Positions 8,998 to 17,349 of a stretch of DNA of 64,000 nucleotides are shown piece after piece; position 1 is the stretch's first letter, and every line of letters starts with the position of its first letter. The stretch comes from JBIYSM02 sp044759095. GTDB taxonomy: Bacteria > Bacillota > Bacilli > Brevibacillales > Brevibacillaceae. A program made the position numbers and the translations under genes. Under the pieces are notes generated by a model. That model saw nothing but the letters and a program-made list of their open reading frames with translations, was not told the DNA's origin and ran no database searches. The DNA lies in assembly GCF_044759095.2 (NCBI RefSeq), contig NZ_JBIYSM020000003.1:62001-126000 (forward strand). Direction: 5' to 3'.

Positions 8998-9117
8998 GGA
9001 AAGTTTAAGGGCTTCACCGTGTGAAAGCGCCCTGAAATAAACTTTCCGGAACGCATAAAAAGTTTCCTCTAACGAAGAACCAGCTTCTTCGAGAGGGCTT
9101 CAATCGAAGCTTTTTTT
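8998..9117 (+). promoter_or_regulatory. Structured intercistronic RNA with attenuator before dctQ
   Basis: Three hairpins follow each other. The first has GGAAAGTTTA (8998-9007) paired with TAAACTTTCC (9038-9047) and an inner AGGGC/GCCCT. The second has CCTCT/AGAGG enclosing CGAAGAA/TTCTTCG (9066-9096). The third, GCTTC/GAAGC (9097-9110), is followed by seven T, a terminator. AGCTTC at 9082-9087 could instead pair with GAAGCT at 9106-9111, giving an antiterminator. No known riboswitch family is recognised. Confidence 0.55.
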
Positions 9118-9135
9118 AATACGGAGGTGTCACAA

Positions 9136-9603
9136 TTGAAAAATGTACGGAAGCATTGGCTGGAAATTTTAACAGGAGCCTCACTAGCCGTTGTCGTTCT
9201 ATCAACCTTTGCACAGGTACTCTTACGGTTCGTATTCAAAGTTCCTGCCCCTTGGACCGAAGAAGTGACCCGAATTGCCTTTGCATACATGGTCTTTCTC
9301 GGTGCAGCCCTGGGAGCGAAACACAACCTTCATTTAAGTGTGGATATTTTAGGGAATGCTCCCGCTGCTCTCAGAAAGATTATTCTTTCAATTGGATACT
9401 TCTTAAGCGTGGTATTCATTGCGATCTTCTCCTATTACGGTTGGCAGCACTCGATCAATTCAAAAATGCAAACGACGCCGACCATGGAAATTTCCTTCTA
9501 TTATATCTATTTGATCCTGCCATTCTCCGGTATCTTGATGGTCTTCTACTTGGTGAAGAACATGATTTCAGAGCTTCGAAACCAGGGGGTGGATAACAAA
9601 TGA
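9136..9603 (+). CDS. dctQ: TRAP transporter small permease, DctQ family
   Basis: The start chosen is TTG 9136, seven bases after GGAGGTG; a GTG at 9127 is in frame but lies within the ribosome site. The 155-residue protein has four membrane segments (around residues 8-33, 42-62, 83-107 and 122-146 by eye). The first loop holds PAPWTEEVTRIAFAYMVFLGAALGAK, the DctQ signature. It forms the membrane complex with DctM and ends overlapping the dctM start. Confidence 0.88.
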   Translation: MKNVRKHWLEILTGASLAVVVLSTFAQVLLRFVFKVPAPWTEEVTRIAFAYMVFLGAALGAKHNLHLSVDILGNAPAALRKIILSIGYFLSVVFIAIFSYYGWQHSINSKMQTTPTMEISFYYIYLILPFSGILMVFYLVKNMISELRNQGVDNK

Positions 9604-10877
9604 TTGCTTTGGTTGGACTATTATTTGTTCTCTTTTTGCTGCGCATCCCCATCGCCTTTGGAATCGGGATCACCTCTCTGATCGGGTTGATCATGAGTGG
9701 AACGGACTTAATCGTCATTGCGCAAAAGTCCTTTTCCGGGATCGATTCGTTCTCCCTGGTTGCCATTCCTTTATTTGTACTTGCCGGAGAAATCATGACG
9801 GTCGGGGGGATTTCCAAACGCCTCGTTAACTTTGCCGCCTTGCTGGTCGGTCATTTGCCGGCAGGTCTGGGTATGGTAGCGATCTTGGCATGTACCTTTT
9901 TCTCTGCCATTTCAGGGTCAGCGATTGCCGATGCCGCAGCGATCGGGGGAATTCTCATTCCGGCGATGGTCGCTCAAGGTTACGACAGGCGTTTTGCTTC
10001 CACGCTTGTGGCTTCCGCCTCCACGGTGGGACCGATTATCCCTCCTTCGATTCCGTTGATTCTGTATGGGGTAATGGCCAGCGTATCCATCGGGGACCTG
10101 TTTTTGGCCGGTGTCGCACCAGGCATTCTCATGTCCGGAGCGTTAATGATTTACGCTTACTATTACGGCAAGAAACACAATATTAAAGGTCGAGAGAAAA
10201 TGGCGTCCGGCAAGGAAATCCTGGTCGGTCTGAAAGATGCCTTCCTGGCTCTCTTGCTGCCGATCATCATTATCGGCGGATTTCGTACGGGAGTGTTTAC
10301 CGCTACAGAATCAGGGGTAATTGCCGTGGCCTACGCTTTGATTATCGGAGCGGTCGTCTACAAAGAGCTGGATTTGAAAAAACTCCCGAAGGTTTTGCTG
10401 GATTCAGCCGTCAGTTCGGCAACGATCCTGTTTGTCATTGCAAATGCCACGTTATTTACCTGGCTGCTGTCTTACCACAGCATTCCGGAAAAGCTGGGCA
10501 GCCTGGTGTCCTCGATTTCTAGTGAAACGTGGGTTCTCCTGCTTGTGATCAATATCATTCTATTAATTGCGGGTACCTTTATTGACACCATCAGTGCCTT
10601 GACGATCTTTACCCCGCTGTTCCTCCCTGTTGTCACAGCAGCGGGAGTGGACCCGGTCCATTTTGGGATCATACTCGCCGTCAATTTAACCATCGGCATG
10701 ATTACTCCGCCGCTTGGCGTATGTTTATTCGTCACTTCGTCCATCGCCAAAATCAACCTGGCAGAAATGGTCAAGCCCTTGATGCCGCAACTGCTGGCAC
10801 TGCTCCTGATCCTGGCTCTGGTTACCTATTGGCCCGATGTAAGCTTATTCCTGCCGCAGCTGCTTGGTGGCAAATAG
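9600..10877 (+). CDS. dctM: TRAP transporter large permease, DctM family
   Basis: This 425-residue, roughly 12-helix permease is the ion-coupled transport subunit. Characteristic segments include ISGSAIADAAAIGGILIPAMVAQGYDRRFA, SASTVGPIIPPSIPLILYGVMA, and AGTFIDTISALTIFTPLFLPV with a C-terminal NLTIGMITPPLGVCLFV. Its ATGA start overlaps the dctQ stop by four bases, giving tight stoichiometric translation. Together with DctP and DctQ it imports a carboxylate using a sodium or proton gradient; the ligand is not evident. Confidence 0.93.
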   Translation: MIALVGLLFVLFLLRIPIAFGIGITSLIGLIMSGTDLIVIAQKSFSGIDSFSLVAIPLFVLAGEIMTVGGISKRLVNFAALLVGHLPAGLGMVAILACTFFSAISGSAIADAAAIGGILIPAMVAQGYDRRFASTLVASASTVGPIIPPSIPLILYGVMASVSIGDLFLAGVAPGILMSGALMIYAYYYGKKHNIKGREKMASGKEILVGLKDAFLALLLPIIIIGGFRTGVFTATESGVIAVAYALIIGAVVYKELDLKKLPKVLLDSAVSSATILFVIANATLFTWLLSYHSIPEKLGSLVSSISSETWVLLLVINIILLIAGTFIDTISALTIFTPLFLPVVTAAGVDPVHFGIILAVNLTIGMITPPLGVCLFVTSSIAKINLAEMVKPLMPQLLALLLILALVTYWPDVSLFLPQLLGGK

Positions 10878-12047
10878 ATGGGGACGAGGTTCATCACCAT
10901 CGTTTCCTACGGGATCCTGGCAGCCATTATTGGATTGAATCCGGTGTTGCTGATCATCGGGGCATCCATGAATAAAGGGTTAACGATCGACCAGGTGATC
11001 TCCTGGACATTTGGTTGTTACGTATTTGCCGGCTTGATCGGGATTCTCCTGTCCTGGAAAACCAGACTGCCCATCTGCGGTTCTCAATCCGTTCCAGCTG
11101 CCGTCCTATTGGGGACGGCTCTTTCTCCTTTTACATGGGAACAAGCGGCCGGAAGCTATCTGGCAGCCGGATTGCTGATGCTGATCCTGGGAGTGACGGG
11201 TGCCTTTACCAAAGTGATTGACTACGTTCCCATTGAAATTGTGATGGCGATGTTTGCGGGAACGATGATGAAATTCTCGGTTGGCATTGTCAATTTGACA
11301 CAGCAGCATGTGGTTGTCGGGTTGTCTTGTCTGGCAGGGTTTTTGCTGTTCCATGTTTTCCTGCGCAATATTCCCGCTCCGCTGGGTGGAATTCTCTTCG
11401 GGGGGATTGCAGCCTGGATGCAAGGCGATTTGCAAGGACTGCAAGCGGGAAGCCTGTGGATTCCAACTCCGATATTTCCTGAATTTTCATTTGCCGGTAT
11501 CTTATCGCTCTCCATCCCGATGGTCGTGTTGATCCTGGGGACGGAAGGCGTTCAGGGAATCAGCGGCTTAAAGCTGGGCGGGTATGAACCGCCTGTCAAC
11601 AAGATGGTTACGACTTCCGGGGTGGGGACGATTCTGTCAAGCTTGTTTGGAGGGCACAGCGCCAATACAGCCGGAATCATGACCACGGTGTGCGCCGATC
11701 CTGAGGTGGGACGGCTGGAGGATCGGTATCAGGCGGCAATCATCACGGGCGGAATCATGCTGCTTTTTGGCTTGTTCTCCGGATTTTTTATCCCCGTGAT
11801 GACCACTGTCCCTCGCTATTTGATCGACTTGTTTACAGGGATCGCCCTTCTTCCGATCCTGATGCAATCTCTCACCATCTCATTCGGAACAGAAAAACAC
11901 CAATTTTCCACTTTCGCCGCCTTTGCCGTCGCACTGTCCGGTGTAACGATTCTCGGAATCAGCGCCCCCTTATGGTCCATGCTCCTGGGGATCCTTCTGA
12001 TGCTCTTGCTGGAGAAAAAACCGGATCGTCCTGAACGAGCCAGATGA
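10878..12047 (+). CDS. BenE-type (benzoate/H+ symporter-like) permease
   Basis: The 389-residue integral membrane protein begins immediately after the dctM stop codon. It resembles the BenE family: GLTIDQVISWTFGCYVFAGLIGILLSWKTRLPICGSQSVPAAVLLGTAL at the N-terminus, and FGGHSANTAGIMTTVCADPEVG in the middle, with about 11-12 hydrophobic segments. BenE proteins are named for benzoate uptake but most members have untested substrates. Placing a second permease at the end of a TRAP operon is unusual; it could export a product or import a related acid (inference). Confidence 0.8.
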   Translation: MGTRFITIVSYGILAAIIGLNPVLLIIGASMNKGLTIDQVISWTFGCYVFAGLIGILLSWKTRLPICGSQSVPAAVLLGTALSPFTWEQAAGSYLAAGLLMLILGVTGAFTKVIDYVPIEIVMAMFAGTMMKFSVGIVNLTQQHVVVGLSCLAGFLLFHVFLRNIPAPLGGILFGGIAAWMQGDLQGLQAGSLWIPTPIFPEFSFAGILSLSIPMVVLILGTEGVQGISGLKLGGYEPPVNKMVTTSGVGTILSSLFGGHSANTAGIMTTVCADPEVGRLEDRYQAAIITGGIMLLFGLFSGFFIPVMTTVPRYLIDLFTGIALLPILMQSLTISFGTEKHQFSTFAAFAVALSGVTILGISAPLWSMLLGILLMLLLEKKPDRPERAR

Positions 12048-12055
12048 CAGTCAAA

Positions 12056-12083
12056 CAGCCCGGGGCTTTTTACTCCGGGCCTG
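12056..12083. terminator. Hairpin between convergent genes
   Basis: The arms CAGCCCGGGG and CTCCGGGCCTG pair with one bulge and a G-T pair. It lies nine bases after the BenE-type gene and just before the 3' end of the small minus-strand gene, so it may end transcription from both sides. No long T-run follows on either strand. Confidence 0.5.
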
Positions 12084-12088
12084 TCGTA

Positions 12089-12259
12089 TTAAAACGGACC
12101 GCCATTGTTGTGCCAGTTTTGAAAGGACTGGTAAAAGTGAGCATCTTCCTGGTAATGCTTCACGGAATGTTCGTCCCGCTTTCGCAGGGTGACGGAACCG
12201 GTTAATGCCCAACCAGCGGCGACGATCGCAAGCACAATTCCTCCGAGGATGTACAGCAT
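12089..12259 (-). CDS. Small membrane-anchored protein of unknown function (56 residues)
   Basis: The ATG at 12259 on the minus strand follows an AAAAGGGGGGAAG ribosome site at good spacing. The product begins with a clear membrane segment (LYILGGIVLAIVAAGWALTG), then a charged stretch (LRKRDEHSVKHYQEDAHFYQ) and an Asn/Trp-rich end (NWHNNGGPF). The strong ribosome site, single membrane helix and neat fit between flanking genes support a real gene. I do not recognise the family. Confidence 0.6.
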   Translation of the reverse strand: MLYILGGIVLAIVAAGWALTGSVTLRKRDEHSVKHYQEDAHFYQSFQNWHNNGGPF

Positions 12260-12333
12260 GAAGCTTCCCCCCTTTTCCGGATTGCGTTACCTATATTGTA
12301 TGAATATTTCGATAAAAAGTTGCACTGCCATCA

Positions 12334-12362
12334 TTGACATTCGGAACCCATTGATTTACTAT
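12334..12362 (+). promoter_or_regulatory. Sigma-A promoter of the ArsR/DUF2087 gene
   Basis: TTGACA and TACTAT are 17 bases apart, 57 bases before the start codon. Half-sites TTCGATAA (12308-12315) and TTATCGAA (12391-12398) flank the promoter as an inverted pair and could be regulator contacts. Confidence 0.7.
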
Positions 12363-12418
12363 CTGTTTTAATTCATATCTAATTAAATGATTATCGAATT
12401 TTTTGGAGGGTGATTCAG

Positions 12419-13039
12419 ATGCAGCTAGACAAGCTGGTCACGTTTTACAAAGCCTTGGGCGATCCGACCCGCATCCGCATATTGGCGTTGCTGGCAAACG
12501 GTCCGCTGCACGGTCAGGCGCTGGCTGGAAAGCTGGGTGTGACACCGCCCACCATTACGCATCACATGGTAAAGCTGCGGGAAGCCGGGCTGGTGTATGA
12601 GCGCCGGGAGAAAAACACCATTACCTTTTACCTGCATGAGACCAATCTAAAGCGCAGCTCCGAAGCGATTTGGGGTGTAATCGAGAAAGCCAAAAAACAG
12701 CCGGGTGCCGCATCCGGCATGGAAAAGGAGCAGATGGACGTGAGCATGGAAGCGGAAAAAGCCCAGGTCATCAAGAACTTCTTTACGGTAGAGGGCAGGC
12801 TGAAGCAAATTCCGGCACAGCGGAAGAAAAAGCTGATCGTCTTCGAGCATCTGATGCGGGGGCTTCAGGCGGGGCGGAAATACACGGAGCAGGAAATCAA
12901 TGAGTACATTCAAAAGTTTCATGAGGATTATGCGACGATTCGCCGCGAGTTTATCATGAACCACTTTATGTATCGGGAAAACGGTATTTACGAACAAAAT
13001 CCGCGTGAGCTGTGGGCCAAGCCGGAGGAGTGCAAATGA
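12419..13039 (+). CDS. ArsR-type HTH regulator with DUF2087 domain
   Basis: The start ATG 12419 is eight bases after GGAGGG; 206 residues. Residues 1-80 form an ArsR-like winged helix (FYKALGDPTRIRILALLANGPLHGQALAGKLGVTPPTITHHMVKLREAGLV). Residues about 120-195 match DUF2087 (FFTVEGRLKQIPAQRKKKLIVFEHLM, YTEQEINEYIQKFHEDYATIRREFI), a small C-terminal domain common in Bacilli regulators. There is no Cys-rich metal site like that of arsenic sensors, so the ligand is unknown. It stands alone between convergent genes, suggesting self-regulation. Confidence 0.87.
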   Translation: MQLDKLVTFYKALGDPTRIRILALLANGPLHGQALAGKLGVTPPTITHHMVKLREAGLVYERREKNTITFYLHETNLKRSSEAIWGVIEKAKKQPGAASGMEKEQMDVSMEAEKAQVIKNFFTVEGRLKQIPAQRKKKLIVFEHLMRGLQAGRKYTEQEINEYIQKFHEDYATIRREFIMNHFMYRENGIYEQNPRELWAKPEECK

Positions 13040-13080
13040 AAAAGAAAAAGGACAACCGTCGGCATCGCACTCCGGTTGTC
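13040..13080 (-). terminator. Terminator of ytpI (minus strand)
   Basis: Read on the minus strand, GACAACCG and CGGTTGTC enclose a 14-base loop and are followed by CCTTTTTCTTTTTC. It lies between the convergent ytpI and ArsR-type genes and directly abuts the end of the latter. Confidence 0.8.
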
Positions 13081-13164
13081 TGAAGCAATAGAATGTCACA
13101 CGTTTGATTATAGCGCAAGAAAGTCTTTTTTATCCAGCACAAACGAATGGGAATAAAGGAAAAT

Positions 13165-13476
13165 TCAAGATTCCCCTTTGGCAGCGGCCTGCCACTCTGC
13201 CCGATAGCGAAGGAAATTCCGTGTCCCCAGCACGAGGTTGACCAGTCCGACCAACAGGAGAATGGCTCCAACGACAATGCGTACGCTGGTTAACGGTTCA
13301 AACGTAAATTGATTGGCGCCGAACAGGGTGACAAGCACGCCCATCGCCATGTTCATTTTGCCCAATGTCATACGCGATTGCAGAGGATGCATCCCCCGCT
13401 GCCGGGCCGTGATGCTGTAATAGACGCTGGCTGTGATCGACGCCAGCATGCCGGTCATGTAAAAGGCAAACCACAT
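13165..13476 (-). CDS. ytpI: YtpI-like membrane protein
   Basis: The 103-residue protein has three hydrophobic segments: an N-terminal helix (MWFAFYMTGMLASITASVYY), a middle helix beginning MTLGKMNMAMGVLVTLFGANQFTF, and RIVVGAILLLVGLVNLVLGTRNF. The KMNMAMGxxxxxFGxNQ pattern is what I associate with the YtpI family. In B. subtilis ytpI lies in the ytoI-dnaE neighbourhood, consistent with its place just before dnaE here. Function unknown. Confidence 0.75.
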   Translation of the reverse strand: MWFAFYMTGMLASITASVYYSITARQRGMHPLQSRMTLGKMNMAMGVLVTLFGANQFTFEPLTSVRIVVGAILLLVGLVNLVLGTRNFLRYRAEWQAAAKGES

Positions 13477-13555
13477 GTGAATGACTCATCCTCTCTCAAA
13501 TCCTGCTACCATCCTACAAAAGATTGTGAGGAAGGTCAAATCGGGTAACGAACAC

Positions 13556-13583
13556 TTGTTCGATATCGTAATTATGATATAAT
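13556..13583 (+). promoter_or_regulatory. Promoter of the toxin-remnant transcript, possibly also dnaE
   Basis: TTGTTC and TATAAT are separated by 16 bases. The predicted start is about 55 bases before the remnant ribosome site at 13641-13645. Confidence 0.6.
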
Positions 13584-13609
13584 TTGTTTGTACATTAGAA
13601 TACGGCTCC

Positions 13610-13731
13610 TCAAGGGTGGTCGGCACATCCCCGGTAGAAAGGGGGTGATGCCATTGCAAAAAGAAATAGACCGCCCTTGAGCTGACAACTCGCGGTCCAT
13701 TTCTCCCAACTGAGCCGACCCCCTATGGGGA
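13610..13731 (+). pseudogene. Deleted holin-like type I toxin locus (remnant mRNA)
   Basis: The segment keeps the framework of the intact toxin mRNA at 58.3-58.5 kb: leader motif AAGGGTGGTCGGC (13612-13624), ribosome site AAAGGGGGTGATGCC, the 3' coding end CAAAAAGAAATAGACCGCCC (13656-13675), a stem AGAAATAGACCGC/GCGGTCCATTTCT, and a downstream GCCGACCCCC (13714-13723) able to pair with the leader. The roughly 100 bases that encode the membrane helix are missing, leaving a ten-codon frame from ATG 13648 to TGA 13680. This reading depends on comparison with the second copy in this window. Confidence 0.55.
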
Positions 13732-13766
13732 ACGACTATTGTGCAGGACCGGAGCGCTGCAACGCT
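13658..13766 (-). ncRNA. Candidate antisense antitoxin RNA lacking an intact toxin
   Basis: On the minus strand a TATAAA -10 (13778-13773) precedes a stretch ending in a strong terminator: AGAAATGGACCGC and GCGGTCTATTTCT followed by five T. The predicted RNA of about 109 bases parallels the antitoxin RNA at 58251-58373 in layout and terminator sequence. The -35 is weak. It would be antisense to the 3' half of the toxin remnant. Confidence 0.5.
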
Positions 13767-13917
13767 TCGGTCTTTATAACGTATTCTAAAACGGTTATCT
13801 ACATTCACTATATCCGTATCCAGGAAGCTTGTAAACCCCGAGGGGATCGGCTTCGAGATATACGTTATAATAGAATGTACATCTTTTATCGGGACAGCCA
13901 AAGAGGAGGAAGGTACG

Positions 13918-16900
13918 GTGACTACGACCTTTGTCCATTTACACGTACATACGGAATACAGCTTGCTGGACGGTGCGGCAAGAATCGAGCCTCTGGTGAA
14001 AAAGGCGGCAGAGCTGGGTATGCCCGCCCTGGCGATGACCGATCACGCCAATCTGTACGGAGCGATCCCTTTTTACAAGGCGTGCAAGGAAGCGGGCATC
14101 AAGCCGATCATCGGGATGGAAGCCTACGTCATCGAGGGCAATCTGCAGGATCGGGTCCGCAACGCACCGGTTCCCTTCCATCTCGTGTTGCTGGCGGCCA
14201 ACCAACAGGGGTACCGCAATTTGTTGAAACTGTGCACCATTGCCAACACAGACGGTTTGTTTATTCTTCCGCGGTTGAACAAGGAGGTCCTCGCGAAACA
14301 CAGCGAAGGTTTGATCGCCCTCAGTGCCTGCCGCAAGGGAGAAGTAGGGAAGCTTCTCCTGGACGGTGATTACGAGAGGGCGAAACAAGCCGCTCTCTGG
14401 TATCAGCAGACGTTTGGGCCGGGAAACTTCTACCTGGAGCTTCAGGATCACGGTTTGGAAATCGAGCGGCGTCTCAACCAGCGCCTGCTTCGGTTGAGCC
14501 AGGAGACGGGCATTCCGCTGGCGGCGACGAACAACGTCCATTACATTCATCGCGAGGATCATCAGATTCACGACATCCTATTGGCAATCGGGGAGGGAAA
14601 GACCGTCGGGGATGAAGAGCGGTTCCGCTATGAAACCGATCAGTACTATTTAAAAAGCGGAGAGGAAATGGCCAGCCTGTTTGCTTATGTCCCCGAAGCG
14701 CTCCACAACACAGGGAGAATTGCCGACAGGTGTGAGCTTGTGTTTGCTTTTGGCGAGCATATACTGCCCATGTTTCCGCTTCCCGATGGGCAAGACACCG
14801 TGGCATTTCTCAGAGAGCTGTGCGAGCAGGGATGCCGGGAGCGGTACGGGGAGTTGACTCCGATTGTCAGGGAACGGCTTGCGCACGAACTGGACATCAT
14901 CACGCGCACCGGCTTTGCCGATTACTTCCTGATCGTCTGGGACTTCATGCGATACGCCCATGAGCACGGAATTCCCACGGGACCGGGGCGCGGTTCCGCC
15001 GCGGGAAGTCTGGTCGCATACGCCCTGAAGATCACCAACGTCGATCCGTTGAAATTCAACCTGCTGTTCGAGCGATTCCTCAATCCCGAGCGGGTCACCA
15101 TGCCCGACATCGACATCGACTTTTCCGTGGAACGGCGGGACGAAGTAATCCGCTATGTGGCAGACAAGTATGGGCGGGATCGGGTGGCCCAAATCATTAC
15201 CTTTGGAACGATGGCGGCGCGGGCTGCCGTTCGCGATGCAGGCCGGGCACTCGGCATGTCGCTCGGACTGGTGGATCGGGTGGCCAGAATGATTCCGCAG
15301 TCGCCCGGCATGACCATTGAAAAGGCGCTGCAGCAGAATCCCGATCTGGTCAGGCTATGTTCGGAAAACAAGCAGGCGGGACAATTGCTTGAAGCGGCGA
15401 TCGGCATTGAGGGGCTGCCGCGCCACGCTTCCACGCATGCGGCCGGGGTCGTGATCTCCCGCGAACCGCTGACGGAATACGTCCCGCTGCAGACGGGCAG
15501 TGAAGGTCTTGCGCTCACCCAGTATCCGATGGACGTGCTGGAGGAAGTGGGGCTCTTGAAGATGGACTTTCTCGGTCTGCGAAACCTCACCATTATTCAG
15601 GAGGCGCTGCGCCATTTGGAGCAGCAGGGTATTGCCCTCGATCTGAATCGATTGCCGTCCCATGACGAAAAGACGTTCCGCATGCTGAGCAAAGGAGAGA
15701 CCACCGGCATCTTTCAGCTGGAATCCGCCGGCATGCGCAGCGTCCTGCGCGAGCTGAAGCCGTCGAATCTTGACGATATCATCGCGGTGCTCGCCCTGTA
15801 TCGACCGGGCCCGATGGAGATTATCCCGCAGTACATTCAGGCGAAGCACGGCGAGACCAAGGTTAGCTACGCCCACCCGGATCTGGAGCCGATCCTGAAG
15901 GAAACGCACGGTTTCATGATTTACCAGGAGCAGATCATGCAGATCTCGTCCAAACTGGCCGGCTTCAGTCTGGGAGAAGCGGATATCCTGCGGCGTGCCG
16001 TGGGCAAAAAAAAGCGGGAGCTCTTGGCCGAGCAGCGGGAGAAGTTCGTGGCCGGGTGCGTAAAGCAGGGGTATGGAGAGAAGCTGGGGCACGAAATCTA
16101 CGACCTGATCGTTCGCTTCGCCGACTACGGATTCAACAAGGCCCATTCCGTCGCTTATGCAATCATCGCCTACCAGATGGCCTATCTGAAGGCGAACTAC
16201 CCGCTCGCCTTTATGGCGGCGCTGCTGTCGCTTTCGATCGGCAGTCAGACTCGCATCGCCGAGTATACCGAGGAGGCGCGTCGCCTTCGTCTCACCGTGC
16301 TGCCGCCGGACGTAAACGAGAGCGAAGCCTTCTTTACCGTACAGGGCAACGCCATCCGCTTTGGCCTTGCCGCGGTGAAAAACGTGGGATACGGAGCGAT
16401 CGAGTCGATCGTACGGGAGCGGGCACGACGTCCGTACAGGGATCTCTTTGACTTCTGCGACCGCGTCGACAGCCGGCTGGTCAACCGGAGGGTGGTGGAG
16501 TCGCTGATCATGTGCGGAGCGCTGGACTCGCTGCCGGGACACCGCACCCAGCTCCTGGTGCTGCTGGATGAAGCGATGGGCAAAGCCACATCCAGGCGCC
16601 AGGACCGGGATGCCGACCAGCTCAACCTGTTTGCGGCCGACGACGGGGGAGAGCCGATGCGACCACCCAGCGAATACCCTGACGTTCCGCCGTTTAGCCA
16701 GGTCCAGCAGCTGAAGGAGGAGCGGGAGCTGCTGGGGGTATACCTGTCCGGCCATCCGCTGGACCAGTACGCTTACCTTCTCAACCGGCCAGAGGTTCAT
16801 TCCGTCTCCTCGCTCGTCGAGTGTCCCCAGGACCAGGTGGTGAAGATCGTCGGGATGATTACGGAGGAACGGCGCATCCAAACGAAAAAGGGAGATCCGA

Positions 16901-17349
16901 TGGCGTTCGTCACCGTGGAAGACAAGACGGCGCAGGTAGAGGCCGTCGTGTTCCCGCAGGTGTTTGCCAAGTACGCTGATCTGGTGCAGAAGGAGCGGCT
17001 TGTCGTCATGGAAGGGCGTGTGGATTACCAGGAAGACACAGTCAAGCTGCTCGCCTCCCGCTTCTGGGACGCAGGACAGCTGCCGAAACCATCGACAGAA
17101 CCGGTGCTGTTTATCAAAATATCCCCCGAACAAGAGCGGGATTCGACATTGCACCGTCTCCACCAATTGTTTGTCGAAAAAAGAGGAACGATTTCTGTGG
17201 TGCTGTATTACGAGAGCAAAAAGCAATCGATTCGCTTGCCGGACGCCACTCGAGTGGATGTGGACACATCGTTTTTGGAGCAAGCGCGAGCAATTGTGGG
17301 ACGTGACAGCGTAATTCAAAAAGAAATGCCGATAAATTGGGGAGGATGA
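13918..17349 (+). CDS. dnaE: DNA polymerase III alpha subunit DnaE
   Basis: The GTG start follows GAGGAGGAAGG; 1143 residues, close to Bacillus DnaE. The N-terminal PHP domain begins HLHVHTEYSLLDGAARI. The polymerase palm shows GPGRGSAAGSLVAYAL and the catalytic PDIDIDFSVERRDEVI. Further domains are the fingers with the tandem helix-hairpin-helix (ADYGFNKAHSVAYAIIAYQMAYLKANYP) and a C-terminal OB fold (VKIVGMITEERRIQTKKGDPMAFVTVED). In low-GC Gram-positives DnaE extends RNA primers, handing over to PolC, and serves in damage tolerance. The stop codon lies within its own terminator. Confidence 0.97.
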   Translation: MTTTFVHLHVHTEYSLLDGAARIEPLVKKAAELGMPALAMTDHANLYGAIPFYKACKEAGIKPIIGMEAYVIEGNLQDRVRNAPVPFHLVLLAANQQGYRNLLKLCTIANTDGLFILPRLNKEVLAKHSEGLIALSACRKGEVGKLLLDGDYERAKQAALWYQQTFGPGNFYLELQDHGLEIERRLNQRLLRLSQETGIPLAATNNVHYIHREDHQIHDILLAIGEGKTVGDEERFRYETDQYYLKSGEEMASLFAYVPEALHNTGRIADRCELVFAFGEHILPMFPLPDGQDTVAFLRELCEQGCRERYGELTPIVRERLAHELDIITRTGFADYFLIVWDFMRYAHEHGIPTGPGRGSAAGSLVAYALKITNVDPLKFNLLFERFLNPERVTMPDIDIDFSVERRDEVIRYVADKYGRDRVAQIITFGTMAARAAVRDAGRALGMSLGLVDRVARMIPQSPGMTIEKALQQNPDLVRLCSENKQAGQLLEAAIGIEGLPRHASTHAAGVVISREPLTEYVPLQTGSEGLALTQYPMDVLEEVGLLKMDFLGLRNLTIIQEALRHLEQQGIALDLNRLPSHDEKTFRMLSKGETTGIFQLESAGMRSVLRELKPSNLDDIIAVLALYRPGPMEIIPQYIQAKHGETKVSYAHPDLEPILKETHGFMIYQEQIMQISSKLAGFSLGEADILRRAVGKKKRELLAEQREKFVAGCVKQGYGEKLGHEIYDLIVRFADYGFNKAHSVAYAIIAYQMAYLKANYPLAFMAALLSLSIGSQTRIAEYTEEARRLRLTVLPPDVNESEAFFTVQGNAIRFGLAAVKNVGYGAIESIVRERARRPYRDLFDFCDRVDSRLVNRRVVESLIMCGALDSLPGHRTQLLVLLDEAMGKATSRRQDRDADQLNLFAADDGGEPMRPPSEYPDVPPFSQVQQLKEERELLGVYLSGHPLDQYAYLLNRPEVHSVSSLVECPQDQVVKIVGMITEERRIQTKKGDPMAFVTVEDKTAQVEAVVFPQVFAKYADLVQKERLVVMEGRVDYQEDTVKLLASRFWDAGQLPKPSTEPVLFIKISPEQERDSTLHRLHQLFVEKRGTISVVLYYESKKQSIRLPDATRVDVDTSFLEQARAIVGRDSVIQKEMPINWGG

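Larger units (their letters stand above)
13477..13917. other. Intergenic region between ytpI and dnaE
   Basis: These 441 bases hold a sigma-A-like promoter (13556-13583), a remnant of a holin-like toxin mRNA with an antisense RNA on the other strand, a hairpin at 13748-13772, and AT-rich dnaE upstream DNA. A TATAAT at about 13867 lacks a good -35. The dnaE ribosome site GAGGAGGAAGG ends seven bases before its GTG start. Confidence 0.6.

Noticed and set aside
13725..14369. A frame spanning the dnaE leader and 5' end
   Set aside because: It is out of frame with dnaE and has no ribosome site; it is a shadow of the PHP domain region.
15355..17319. A 654-codon open frame antisense to dnaE
   Set aside because: It mirrors the high-GC third positions of dnaE, has no ribosome site or recognisable domain, and dnaE is certain.
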